From positions 62,001 to 126,000 of the forward strand of contig NZ_JADFFL010000004.1 of NCBI RefSeq assembly GCF_015222005.1: a stretch of 64,000 nt of DNA, read 5' to 3'. Below are positions 53,859 to 62,578 of the stretch, piece by piece; position 1 is the stretch's first letter; each line of letters starts with the position of its first letter. This DNA comes from Mucilaginibacter myungsuensis (GTDB lineage: Bacteria > Bacteroidota > Bacteroidia > Sphingobacteriales > Sphingobacteriaceae). The position numbers and the translations under genes were made by a program. Below the pieces are notes generated by a model. That model saw only the letters and a list, made by a program, of their open reading frames with translations, was not told the origin of the DNA and did no database searches.

Positions 53859-54719
53859 TTATTTAGTCAGACTGTTTAAATACTTAATGGTTTGAGGCAC
53901 CTGCGTAATTGCATCCTTACTTTCATCCTCGATGTAGTAATGCTTCACTCCTGCTTTCTTAGCGGCTTTCATGACGGCCGGGATATCGATCTGTCCTGTA
54001 CCTAACACCACATCGTTATTAGGGTCGGTACCGCCTGATAGACTACCGCGTGCTACGCCTTGCTTCAAGTCCTTTAAGTGTAAAGCCTTATACCGCTTTC
54101 CATATTTGGCAAGCAAAGCCGCCGGATCGAACCCCGGGAAGAACACCCAAAGGATATCCATCTCCATGCTTACGTATTTGGGATCGGTGTTTTTAAGGAT
54201 ATAATCATAAAGCGTACCGTCCTCGTAAGGCACATACTCAAAGCCATGGTTGTGATAGATGAACGTTAGCCCATGTTCCTTTTTCAGGATCTTGCCGTAC
54301 TGGTTAAAATCGGCTACGGTCTGTTTAGCGTTCTCTAACGTAAAAGTACCTTTATGCGGTATGCCTGATACACGCACATATTCCGCACCCAAGATCTTGG
54401 CTACGTGTGCAACTTCATCCGTCTTTTTAGTGAAGTCATCATAACTTACACCGTATGACGATATTTTGATGCCGCGCTCATCACACATGCGTCGCAGGTC
54501 TTCTGGATTTTGTTTGAACAAGCTGGAGAACTCAATATCCGTTATCCCGTTACCCTTAACAATATCCAGCGTACCCGGCACATCTTTAGCGAACTGGTTA
54601 CGATACGTGTACGACACAATACCCGGAGCCTCGGGAAACAACAGCTTTTGCGCATATCCCGAAACCGAACCGGCCACTAAAGCCGCCGACAGTATGATCT
54701 TTTTATATGATGCTAACAT
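53859..54719 (-). CDS. secreted sugar-phosphate-isomerase/epimerase-like TIM-barrel protein
   Basis: 286 residues. A signal peptide (about 1-23, GYAQ) precedes a xylose-isomerase-like (AP endonuclease 2) barrel. That barrel has FNQYGKILKKEHGLTFIYHN, EMDILWVFFPGFDP, YKALHLKDLK and VKHYYIEDESKDAI, with the acidic/His metal ligands placed as usual. The signal implies a periplasmic enzyme. It is the middle gene of the DUF1080 operon; a role in epimerising or breaking a keto-sugar intermediate is an inference. Confidence 0.85.
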   Translation of the reverse strand: MLASYKKIILSAALVAGSVSGYAQKLLFPEAPGIVSYTYRNQFAKDVPGTLDIVKGNGITDIEFSSLFKQNPEDLRRMCDERGIKISSYGVSYDDFTKKTDEVAHVAKILGAEYVRVSGIPHKGTFTLENAKQTVADFNQYGKILKKEHGLTFIYHNHGFEYVPYEDGTLYDYILKNTDPKYVSMEMDILWVFFPGFDPAALLAKYGKRYKALHLKDLKQGVARGSLSGGTDPNNDVVLGTGQIDIPAVMKAAKKAGVKHYYIEDESKDAITQVPQTIKYLNSLTK

Positions 54720-54722
54720 GCA

Positions 54723-56069
54723 TTAAACTTTAGGTTCCCAACCCGGAGCGTAGCTACGTTTCCATAGCTTTTGTGCTTCGGGATCATTTATAATGTGGCC
54801 ATTCTTAGGATCAACTTTCAGGTCGCGGCCTACGCGCCAGGCTATGTTGCCTAACTGCATCCCCAGGATACTTTTATGACCGATCTCGGCACTGCAATTA
54901 GCTTCTTTATTATTGCGGATACTATCCAAAAAGTTAGCCACGTGCAGGCTATCCATGCCCAAACTAACGCTGGCGGTGTTACGGGCATCAACGGTATCTT
55001 CTTTTATTAAAGATTTTACATCCTTGATCAGCTTGCCATCCAGATCGTAAACTTTATAGCTATCGCCGCCGGTATCTAAACTACCTTTATCGCCGTAAAA
55101 AATGATACCGCGATCCAATTCTTCGGTCTTACGACCATTCGCGCTGCGGCCTTCCCACATCAGCGACACACGACCGGGAAAATCCATGGTGATGATCTGT
55201 GTATCAGGGGTCTCCCAATCGTCTTTATAATTATAGCGACCGCCTATCGATGCGACCTTGGTCGGGTAATCAACACCAAGTCCCCAGCGGGCTACGTCAA
55301 CCTCATGCGTGCCGTTATTCAGGGCTTCGCCGGTTCCCCAATTCCAGAACCAGTGCCAGTTATAATGGATAAGTCCGTCTTTATAATCCATGCGTGGTGC
55401 AGGGCCTTGCCACAGGTCATAGTTCAATTCGGCAGGTACCGTTCCGGGTTTCAGTACATTCGGACCACGTTTATTGGTGTACCAGGTCTTGGCCAAATAC
55501 ACACGACCGATGATACCATCGTGCAGTTCCTTAATACCCTGCGTCAACACAGGTGCCGAGCGACGCTGTGCGCCCATCTGTACTACCTTTTTATATTTTT
55601 TAGCGGCAGCTACAGCCAACTCGCCCTCGTGCGGGTTATGGCTTAGCGGTTTTTCTACATAAACATGCTTACCTGCCTGGCATCCCATAATGGTAAGCGG
55701 AGCATGCCAATGGTCTGGAGTTGCGATGTAGATCGCGTCGATATCCTTGTTTTGTAGCACCTTGCGACAATCGCTTTCAGTGGTCGGCACGTCAGCTTGT
55801 TTAGCATTAGCTACTGCTTTAAGTGCTTTTGCGTAAACACGGGTGTCTACATCGCACAAAGTGGCAACCTTGCAATCGGCTTGTTTAACAAAAGTGCCGG
55901 CCATGCTGGTACCGCGTCCGTTAAGACCGATCAGCGCTACATTGATACGCTCGTTAGCGCCAATGATGTTGCGATAACTTTTGGCGCTCATACCCATCAG
56001 GCTGTTACTGGCCGCAACGCCGGCCGATGCTACTGCAAGTTTTTTTAAGAATTCTCTCCGTTTTTCCAT
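54723..56069 (-). CDS. Gfo/Idh/MocA-family oxidoreductase with Tat signal
   Basis: 448 residues from ATG 56069. The N-terminus MEKRREFLKKLAVASAGVAA is a twin-arginine signal (RREFLK). The Rossmann motif is NVALIGLNGRGTSMAGTF. The substrate domain carries the conserved VYVEKPLSHNPHEG and the His-containing HEVDVARWGLGVDYP. It would oxidise a sugar at carbon 3 with NAD(P) or bound cofactor. It is first in the operon with the isomerase-like and DUF1080 genes and faces the GH53 gene across a LacI-like operator. Confidence 0.92.
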   Translation of the reverse strand: MEKRREFLKKLAVASAGVAASNSLMGMSAKSYRNIIGANERINVALIGLNGRGTSMAGTFVKQADCKVATLCDVDTRVYAKALKAVANAKQADVPTTESDCRKVLQNKDIDAIYIATPDHWHAPLTIMGCQAGKHVYVEKPLSHNPHEGELAVAAAKKYKKVVQMGAQRRSAPVLTQGIKELHDGIIGRVYLAKTWYTNKRGPNVLKPGTVPAELNYDLWQGPAPRMDYKDGLIHYNWHWFWNWGTGEALNNGTHEVDVARWGLGVDYPTKVASIGGRYNYKDDWETPDTQIITMDFPGRVSLMWEGRSANGRKTEELDRGIIFYGDKGSLDTGGDSYKVYDLDGKLIKDVKSLIKEDTVDARNTASVSLGMDSLHVANFLDSIRNNKEANCSAEIGHKSILGMQLGNIAWRVGRDLKVDPKNGHIINDPEAQKLWKRSYAPGWEPKV

Positions 56070-56167
56070 CTGGTCAAACAATTAGGGTTTCATATAATTG
56101 GAATACTAACATAGGGATTATATCCCGCAAATGTTAATGGCAACATGTTATTTACAATAGCGTATTG

Positions 56168-56181
56168 CGCAAACGTTTGCG
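56168..56181. promoter_or_regulatory. 14-bp palindrome, LacI-family-like operator
   Basis: CGCAAACGTTTGCG is a perfect palindrome. It sits in the 163-bp divergent space between the Gfo/Idh operon (start 56069) and the GH53 gene (start 56233), 51 nt from the latter. It resembles operators of LacI/GalR regulators (AANCGNTT core). No LacI-type gene is in the window. Confidence 0.6.
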
Positions 56182-56232
56182 AAATGTAGCCTGATATAGT
56201 TAGGATATTCATCCGATCCCTCATATTTGTAA

Positions 56233-57276
56233 ATGACCGTTCACCGTCTTTTAATTATCCTGCTGTTTTTATCGCTCACCTCGTGCAGTAAAAGTACGCC
56301 TGCCCCCATCGATACCTCTATGGTCATACCAACCAACGTATTACCGCAAGGCTTTGCAAAAGGTGCCGACATTGGCTGGCTATCTGAAATGGAAGCATCG
56401 GGCATGAAGTTTTACGAGAGCAACGGAACGCAAGCCGACCTTATCGATGTGCTGAAAAGCAAAGGCATCAACTCCATCAGGCTGCGGGTTTGGGTTAACC
56501 CGGCAAAAGGTTATTGCGGCAAGGCCGATTTGGTCGCCATGGCTATCCGCGCAAAAAACAAAGGCATGCGCCTGATGATCGACTTCCATTACAGCGATAC
56601 CTGGGCCGATCCGGGCCATCAGGCAACTCCCGCCGCCTGGGCCGCATATGATATTACCGCACTGCAAAAAGCAGTTTACGACCACACGTACGATGTATTG
56701 AACACTCTTAAAACGAACGGCGTTACACCCGAGTGGGTACAAGTTGGTAACGAGAGCAACGACGGTTTTCTTTACCCTTTAGGCCAGATATCTACCGGCA
56801 ACGGTGCCAACTACGCCAAACTGACCAATAGCGGCTATGATGCCGTTAAAGCCGTAGATCCAAATATAAGGGTCATTGTACACGTATCTAACGGATATGA
56901 CAACAGCCTGTTCCGTTGGCATTTTGATAGTATGGTGAGTAACAATGCTAAGTTCGATATGATAGCCATGTCGGTCTACCCGGCCGTGGCCGATTGGAAG
57001 GACCACCTTGCCAAAGTGAAAGCCAATATGACCGACTTGATCAGCCGTTACGGCAAGCCGGTGGTGATCAGCGAGGTGGGCATGGATGTTAATGCACCAA
57101 AAGCTACGAAGGATATGCTGACCGCACTGCTCACCCAGACCGGCAGTTTCGGTGACAATGGCATCGGCGTATTTTATTGGGAGCCGCAATCCTATAACTG
57201 GAACAATTACTCGTTAGGTGCATTCGGCGCTAACGGCCGGCCAACTATAGCCATGGATGCCTTTTTGCTAAATTAG
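56233..57276 (+). CDS. GH53 arabinogalactan endo-beta-1,4-galactanase (lipoprotein)
   Basis: 347 residues with a lipoprotein signal (lipobox LTSC, Cys about 18). GH53 motifs: FAKGADIGWLSEMEASG, NSIRLRVWVNP, MRLMIDFHYSDTWADPGHQ, the acid/base Glu in EWVQVGNESNDG, and the nucleophile Glu in KPVVISEVGMD. The enzyme cuts beta-1,4-galactan and is attached to the outer membrane facing outward or periplasmic. Control by the palindrome at 56168-56181 is likely. Confidence 0.94.
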   Translation: MTVHRLLIILLFLSLTSCSKSTPAPIDTSMVIPTNVLPQGFAKGADIGWLSEMEASGMKFYESNGTQADLIDVLKSKGINSIRLRVWVNPAKGYCGKADLVAMAIRAKNKGMRLMIDFHYSDTWADPGHQATPAAWAAYDITALQKAVYDHTYDVLNTLKTNGVTPEWVQVGNESNDGFLYPLGQISTGNGANYAKLTNSGYDAVKAVDPNIRVIVHVSNGYDNSLFRWHFDSMVSNNAKFDMIAMSVYPAVADWKDHLAKVKANMTDLISRYGKPVVISEVGMDVNAPKATKDMLTALLTQTGSFGDNGIGVFYWEPQSYNWNNYSLGAFGANGRPTIAMDAFLLN

Positions 57277-57372
57277 AGGCTTGCCGCAAATGCCCCGATA
57301 AATGTCGTTGTTGCACAGCACCGAGCATTGCCGCAAGCTGTTATCTTTGACCTGAGCAAAACTAAAACAATT

Positions 57373-57780
57373 ATGGCAACTCAAATTTTTGTTAACCTAC
57401 CGGTGAAAGACCTCAACAAGTCCAAAGCCTTTTTTGAAGCACTGGGTTACTCCTTTAACCCTCAGTTTACTAACGAAATGGGCGGTGCGTTGGTTATCGG
57501 CGATAACATTTTTTATATGCTGCTTACCGAGGATTTCTTTAAGACGTTTACTAAAAAAGAACTGGCAGACAGAGACAAAACTATCTCTGCCATCAACTGC
57601 CTATCTGCCGAAAGCCGCGAGCGTGTGGACGAGATATACGACTTGGCTATTGCTAACGGCGCCAGCCCGGCACAAGATGCTACCGACTACGGCTGGATGT
57701 ACGGCCGCTCGTTCTTAGACCTGGACGGCCATCATTGGGAATTTGCCTACATGGATCCGGCAGGACCACCTGCGGAGTAG
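57373..57780 (+). CDS. VOC-family protein
   Basis: 135 residues from ATG 57373 (MATQIFVNLPVKDLNKSKAFF). This is the common Bacteroidota VOC type (glyoxalase-like, with LGYSFNPQFT and DYGWMYGRSFLDLDGHHWEF at the end). A TATCTTTG box lies at 57342-57349. Substrate unknown. Its stop TAG lies at the edge of a palindromic repeat of AGTTTGCAG words. Confidence 0.88.
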   Translation: MATQIFVNLPVKDLNKSKAFFEALGYSFNPQFTNEMGGALVIGDNIFYMLLTEDFFKTFTKKELADRDKTISAINCLSAESRERVDEIYDLAIANGASPAQDATDYGWMYGRSFLDLDGHHWEFAYMDPAGPPAE

Positions 57781-57850
57781 TTTGCAGGTGCGAGTTTGCA
57801 GTTTGCATAGTTACGTTTTACCCACTGCAAACTGCTAACCCATAACTGCC
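57781..57850. repeat. palindromic element of AGTTTGCAG words
   Basis: The left half has AGTTTGCAGTTTGCATAG and the right half has the inverse words CTGCAAACTGCTAACCC. Imperfect arms around a ~10-bp centre. Same architecture (arms of repeated words) as the element at 6063-6145. Confidence 0.6.
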
Positions 57851-57951
57851 TACTGAAATGATCTACCAAATTGATCGTTTTTCAACATTAACAATTTGTG
57901 GATAAACCCTCGGCAGTTTTTTGCATTTTTACGACGAAAAACAGCATTACG

Positions 57952-59244
57952 ATGGGCCAATATTATATTATAGATTTCGATAGTACATTCACACAGGTAG
58001 AGGCGCTTGATGAGCTGGCCCGCATCTCGTTGAAAGACCGCCCCGACCGTGAAGATATCTATAAGCAAATAGAGGACCTGACCAACGCCAGCATGGAAGG
58101 CCGTTTATCGTTCACCCAAAGTTTAGCGGCGAGGGTCAAGTTGTTAGAAGCTACCCGGGACGATCTTAAATTGCTTGTAAAACATCTAAGGAAAAAAGTG
58201 TCGGTATCGTTTTCCCGCAACAGCGTTTTCTTTAAGAACCACGCCGATGAGGTCCTTATCGTATCAGGCGGATTTAAGGAATTCATCACACCCGTTGTTT
58301 CTGAATATCACATCAAGCAAGAAAATATCTACGCTAACACCTTCTTATTTGACGAACGTGGAAAGATCATTGGCTACGACGAGACCAATCCCCTATCGCA
58401 AGAAGGCGGTAAGGTGAAACTGCTGAAAGAACTGGATCTGCAAGGAGACATCTTTGGTATCGGCGATGGCTATTCTGACTTCCAATTGAAGGAGTCGGGG
58501 ATGATCAAGAAGTTTTTTGCTTATACCGAGAATATCGAGCGGAAGTCAGTCACCGAACGTGCTGACCATATTACCCCAAGCTTTGACGAATTCCTGTATA
58601 TTAATAAGCTTCCACGTGCAATATCTTATCCGAAGAATCGGATCAAGTGTTTAGTAGTGGGCGATATTGATGAAGAAGCACTCGCTCAAATGCGCAAGGA
58701 AGGTTATAATATTCGGCAAAAGGACCATATCGAAGATGTCTATTTGCAAGAGGCCGGTATATTATTTTGCGATGAAGCTAACCAGCCCAGCCCCGAACAA
58801 TTGCAAAATGCGGGCCGTTTAAAAGTGATCGGTTGCTTTGGCCGTGTACAAAGCCGCAAATTGGGCGAAGCTGCCTGTGCAGCCGGTATCATTATTTTTG
58901 ACGACCGCAAAGACAACCCCCGTAGTTTCGACTTCATCCCTAAGCGCGTGATCGCTTTTATGAACGAGGGTAAGACCCACACCAGCTGTAATTTCCCTGA
59001 TCTTCAGCCACCACGCGTGAGCAATGCACACCGTTTGATCCACATTCACAAGAACGTACCAGGTATCCTGGCCAAGATCAACGATGTATTTGCCCGCCAC
59101 AATATCAACATAGTAGGTGAGTTTTTGGTAACCAATGCGCAGATCGGCTATGTAATCACCGACGTGAACACTGGTTATGACACACAGGTATTGGAGGAAT
59201 TGAAAGCTATTGAGCAGACGATCAAATTCAGATTATTATATTAA
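57952..59244 (+). CDS. SerB-type phosphatase fused to a SerA fragment lacking the NAD domain
   Basis: 430 residues from ATG 57952. Residues 1-215 are a HAD phosphatase of SerB type: DFDSTF (8-13), VLIVSGGF (about 101-108), Lys154 region GGKVKLL, and GDGYSD (171-176). Residues about 228-340 resemble the substrate-binding half of phosphoglycerate dehydrogenase (RLKVIGCFGRVQ, AAGIIIFDD). Residues 342-430 match its C-terminal ACT regulatory end (SCNFPDLQPPRVSNAHRLIH, IHKNVPGILAKINDVF, LRE-like end FRLLY). The NAD-binding domain is missing. A phosphoserine phosphatase with serine-sensing ACT tail is the likely function. Confidence 0.8.
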   Translation: MGQYYIIDFDSTFTQVEALDELARISLKDRPDREDIYKQIEDLTNASMEGRLSFTQSLAARVKLLEATRDDLKLLVKHLRKKVSVSFSRNSVFFKNHADEVLIVSGGFKEFITPVVSEYHIKQENIYANTFLFDERGKIIGYDETNPLSQEGGKVKLLKELDLQGDIFGIGDGYSDFQLKESGMIKKFFAYTENIERKSVTERADHITPSFDEFLYINKLPRAISYPKNRIKCLVVGDIDEEALAQMRKEGYNIRQKDHIEDVYLQEAGILFCDEANQPSPEQLQNAGRLKVIGCFGRVQSRKLGEAACAAGIIIFDDRKDNPRSFDFIPKRVIAFMNEGKTHTSCNFPDLQPPRVSNAHRLIHIHKNVPGILAKINDVFARHNINIVGEFLVTNAQIGYVITDVNTGYDTQVLEELKAIEQTIKFRLLY

Positions 59245-59247
59245 TAG

Positions 59248-59289
59248 AAAAGTTAAAAGTCGAAGTTAAAACCTCGACTTTTAACTTTT
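59248..59289. terminator. bidirectional terminator after the SerB-SerA gene
   Basis: AAAAGTTAAAAGTCGA (59248-59263) pairs perfectly with TCGACTTTTAACTTTT (59274-59289). It shares words with the AAGTCAAAAGTC repeat family. It ends both this gene and the XRE gene. Confidence 0.8.
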
Positions 59290-59291
59290 AC

Positions 59292-59534
59292 TTACGCCTC
59301 TTTCCTCAATTCTACTCGCTCTTGGATCAACAGGTCGATAACTGTTACGCCTAAAATATCTGCAATGGCGAACAGGCGATCAAGAGTGATCTTAGTTTTA
59401 CCTAATTCGATCTTGCTGTAAGCGTTTTGGCCGATACCCATTTTAGCGGCCATGTACTCTTGCGATAAAAAATCGCGCTCTCTTAATTTACGGATGTTTT
59501 GATTAATGTAACTCAGATCTTTTTGGTTCTGCAT
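59292..59534 (-). CDS. XRE-family transcriptional regulator
   Basis: 80 residues. One helix-turn-helix of the Cro/C1 type: LSQEYMAAKMGIGQNAYSKI (recognition helix) then ELGKTKITLDRLFAIADILG. No other domain. Common in Bacteroidota as stand-alone regulators; targets unknown. It faces the convergent SerB-SerA gene and the LytTR operon. Confidence 0.9.
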   Translation of the reverse strand: MQNQKDLSYINQNIRKLRERDFLSQEYMAAKMGIGQNAYSKIELGKTKITLDRLFAIADILGVTVIDLLIQERVELRKEA

Positions 59535-59701
59535 AACTGGTAAATAAAATTTAGCAGTGACACGGGTGTTGGTTAGATAGAATTACGGAGATAAACTGAC
59601 GGTGGATTTCCTATTAATTAAAATATTATTGTTATTAAATTAAGATGACAAATACTTATCAAGCCAATTCTACCCTCTTTCGCATTTTTAATTACTTCAA
59701 A

Positions 59702-60445
59702 CTAAATCCCCAGCACCTGCTTCAATTTAGTATAGCCCGATTTACTCACCGGCACTTTAGCGCCCGAGCGGAGGATAGCCAAATGCGCGTCCTTCTCGTA
59801 AGGGTCGATACGGGTGATCTCGGGGATGCTAACGATGTAGGAACGGTGCACGCGGACGAATTGACGTGGATCTAAGGTCTGCTCAAAAAAGCCCATGGTC
59901 TTGTTCTTCAGGAACGAGCCTTCGGCAGTGTGGATGCTTACGTAATCGTCGTCGGCTTCCAGGTATAAAACATCAGCAACGGGGATGATCTTCACTTTAG
60001 TACCGGTTTTAACTACGATACGATCGTGCTGCGACGGAGATAGCGCCGGGCTTTCGAGCAATTGTTCTGTATGTTTTTTGGTCTCGATAGGGTTTTGGCC
60101 CAGGTATTTCTCAACGGCCTTGTGCAGGCGGTCTTTACTGAAGGGTTTCAGCAGGTAATCTACTGCATGTGCTTCAAAAGCTTTGATGGCATATTCATCG
60201 AACGCGGTTGCAAAGATCACGGCGGGCTGAGGGTCTAACAGTTCCAGCATCTCAAAACCGTTTATCTTGGGCATTTGCACGTCCAAAAATATCAGGTCGG
60301 GTTTGTACTGGTTTACAGCCTTGATGCCTTCAAAACCATCGCCGCATTCGGCCATTACTTCCAAGTCCGGAAAATCCAATAAATACTCCCGAACTACCAT
60401 ACGGGCCAATGGTTCGTCATCAATGATCAGTACACGTTTACTCAT
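59702..60445 (-). CDS. LytTR-family response regulator
   Basis: 247 residues. Receiver domain with Asp55 (LIFLDVQMPKING), preceded by LIIDDEPLAR. LytTR DNA-binding domain at about 140-245 (VLYLEADDDYVSIHTAEGS, FVRVHRSYIVSIPEITRID). The start overlaps the upstream kinase stop by 4 nt. LytTR regulators usually control cell-envelope or bacteriocin-type genes. It belongs with the LytS-like kinase and the LiaF-like protein. Confidence 0.94.
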   Translation of the reverse strand: MSKRVLIIDDEPLARMVVREYLLDFPDLEVMAECGDGFEGIKAVNQYKPDLIFLDVQMPKINGFEMLELLDPQPAVIFATAFDEYAIKAFEAHAVDYLLKPFSKDRLHKAVEKYLGQNPIETKKHTEQLLESPALSPSQHDRIVVKTGTKVKIIPVADVLYLEADDDYVSIHTAEGSFLKNKTMGFFEQTLDPRQFVRVHRSYIVSIPEITRIDPYEKDAHLAILRSGAKVPVSKSGYTKLKQVLGI

Positions 60446-61479
60446 ACCTGCGGCACTTTTATTATGGTTGTAAAGATATCATCATTTCCATGAGTTTCAA
60501 CCAGATCATTACGTGCAAAAAGTAAAGATAAACGGCGCTGTACACCCCTCAGGCCAAATCCGGTGCCGGTACGCGGTCGGGTGGTCTTGGCATCGTAAGG
60601 GTTCTGTACCATAATGGTCAGGTAGTTATCCTCCATCTCGCCTCGTATGCTAATGGTTACGGTATCGGTAGTATCGTATAAACCAAACTTTATCGCGTTC
60701 TCTACAATAGGCTGTAATAATAATGCAGGTAACAGCGCTTTACCGCATTGGTTATCACAACTGATCTCGGTATTCAAGCGATGTCCAAAACGTACTTTTT
60801 CTATATCAAGGTAAAGTTGCAGGTGGTTGAGCTCTTCGGTAAGTGTTACCAGTTGCTGATCATCTTTTCTGAGCGTACCTCTTAAAAAATCAGAAAGCTG
60901 ATGGATCATCTTACGGGCCTCGTCGGGCCTGAAACCGATCAGCGCGTTGATAGAGTTTAAGCTGTTAAATAAAAAATGCGGCTGCAATTGCTGACGAAGG
61001 TTATATAATTCCGCATCGCGGGCTAAACGCTCGGCTTCTAACTTTCGTTTCTCGTTCTCTTTATGGTCAAGCGTAGCATACCAAACCAAACTGATCATGG
61101 CCATCCACCCTATCGCCAAAAAGTTGGTAAAGAAACGAATAATGAGCGAACGCGAAAGGAAATCGGTAAAGGCCACATTGCTGTTAAAGAACGGCAGCAA
61201 CCAGCGGCTACCGGCCATTACCAATGCCGCCAGGGATACGCACCAGATCAACAGGTTGATGTAGCTGCCCTTGCCCGGCTGATAATAGCGCAGGTTATTA
61301 TTGATGAGCCAACAGGCGGCTGCCAGCAAGAAGGTGCTCACCAGGCCATCTGCTATAGAGGTGTACCAATCAAAACCAAAGTTATGGATGATATACGTCA
61401 ACAGCAGTGCCCAGGCTAAACCACAGCCTGCAAAAGCCCAGTCGAGTTTTAAGGATGATGTAGATGTAGGAGTGCTCAT
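60442..61479 (-). CDS. LytS-like sensor histidine kinase
   Basis: 345 residues. Four membrane helices (about 12-32, 40-60, 75-98, 112-138) are followed by the HisKA-3/His_kinase region LQQQLQPHFLFNSLNSINAL with His168, then the ATPase N box VENAIKFGL and G box GTGFGLRGVQRRL. This LytS-like type is typical of LytTR partners. The start overlaps nothing upstream; the LiaF-like gene is 15 bp before it. Confidence 0.93.
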   Translation of the reverse strand: MSTPTSTSSLKLDWAFAGCGLAWALLLTYIIHNFGFDWYTSIADGLVSTFLLAAACWLINNNLRYYQPGKGSYINLLIWCVSLAALVMAGSRWLLPFFNSNVAFTDFLSRSLIIRFFTNFLAIGWMAMISLVWYATLDHKENEKRKLEAERLARDAELYNLRQQLQPHFLFNSLNSINALIGFRPDEARKMIHQLSDFLRGTLRKDDQQLVTLTEELNHLQLYLDIEKVRFGHRLNTEISCDNQCGKALLPALLLQPIVENAIKFGLYDTTDTVTISIRGEMEDNYLTIMVQNPYDAKTTRPRTGTGFGLRGVQRRLSLLFARNDLVETHGNDDIFTTIIKVPQV

Positions 61480-61494
61480 TTAAATTAGCTTTTA

Positions 61495-62355
61495 TTAAAA
61501 GCTGCGGATATCAACACCCGCGAATATAGATACGCCTTTGATCACTAAGATCTTATCCGGACTAAGCGGTGTACCCATGTTGCGGCGTTTATCGTCCACG
61601 CTGCTGAACACCGCGGCTACGTCAGAGGTTACTTGCCAGTGCGGCGGGATGATGAGTTTGATACCGCCAAACAGTTGGGTTATCTCCACGATCACCTGGC
61701 CTTGTATATCTGCCTGGGTAAGATCAAGATCGGTACCGCCGAACACGTTCACGATCTCGCCGCCTTTGAACGTTTTAGATAGTATGGTACGCTTTACCCC
61801 GCCGAAAACTGATACGGTATCGATATGATTGTCGCCCATGTACGGCGGAGGCGTTGAACCGGCAGGTTGATCGGCAGCAGGCGCGTTCGGGTCATAATTC
61901 GGATCGAAAGCGGTGTCGAAATTCGGGGTTGGCTTTGGCGCGAAAGGGTCACTGAACTCAGCATTTTTGAACGGGTCGGTACGACCAACTTTGTGTTTGC
62001 CAAAGATAGAACCCGCCGTTTGGTTCTTACGGCCATAGATAAGCCAAAAACCAACACCGACCAATATCATTGGCCAGATAGCCCTTGAAAAGTCGGCCCG
62101 GGGGAAAATATCATCCAGCAGACTTAATGCGCCTATAGCGATAATAATAAGCGGGACCGGGCGCTTGAAATCGTTTTTAGCACCAATGTAAACGCCAAGG
62201 GCGATCATAAACATCGGGAAGCTGATGACCCAATCGGGGATGTAAAACAAGTTAGTTTCTTCTAATAGATAAACCAGGCCAATGGCCAGTAAGATCACTC
62301 CGGCGAAAGCCTTGCCGGTCTGTGGTATATTTTTATATTTTGGATCGATACTCAT
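61495..62355 (-). CDS. LiaF-like membrane protein (DUF5668 type)
   Basis: 286 residues. Four N-terminal helices (about 15-30, 37-55, 65-80, 88-105). Then a soluble part that ends in a beta-helix-like segment: VSVFGGVKRTILSKTFKGGE, IVNVFGGTDLDLTQADIQG and ITQLFGGIKLIIPPHWQV. The repeated VFGG strands are the LiaF C-terminal pattern. In Firmicutes LiaF restrains the LiaS kinase; the arrangement LiaF-like, LytS, LytTR suggests the same type of negative control for the kinase next to it. Confidence 0.87.
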   Translation of the reverse strand: MSIDPKYKNIPQTGKAFAGVILLAIGLVYLLEETNLFYIPDWVISFPMFMIALGVYIGAKNDFKRPVPLIIIAIGALSLLDDIFPRADFSRAIWPMILVGVGFWLIYGRKNQTAGSIFGKHKVGRTDPFKNAEFSDPFAPKPTPNFDTAFDPNYDPNAPAADQPAGSTPPPYMGDNHIDTVSVFGGVKRTILSKTFKGGEIVNVFGGTDLDLTQADIQGQVIVEITQLFGGIKLIIPPHWQVTSDVAAVFSSVDDKRRNMGTPLSPDKILVIKGVSIFAGVDIRSF

Positions 62356-62578
62356 GATCTGATGAATTAATTTTGATAGCGTAAAACTAATATAATGGCT
62401 TGCTTTTGCAAACCACTATATGGTATGGGCGGGGCATAAGTCGGTAAAGGCGGTGAAATTGTCGGTGAAAAAATTACCGCATTTTAACGCACAACCAATA
62501 GCTATGATCGGGTGCCGCACATAAGGCATTTGCAATGCAGCCGATATTTGTATCTTGGCGTTAGAATTAACCCCCGCA
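62356..62578. other. 223-bp divergent gap
   Basis: Intergenic space between the LiaF-like operon and the plus-strand PH-like genes. It contains GGATATTTG-type near matches to the -7 box (62543-62550, GATATTTG, 7/8) but no clear -33 partner and no gene. Confidence 0.3.

Noticed and set aside
56222..56229. CATATTTG as promoter of the GH53 gene
   Set aside because: It is 3 nt from the ATG, so the transcript would begin inside the start codon, and it has no -33 partner.
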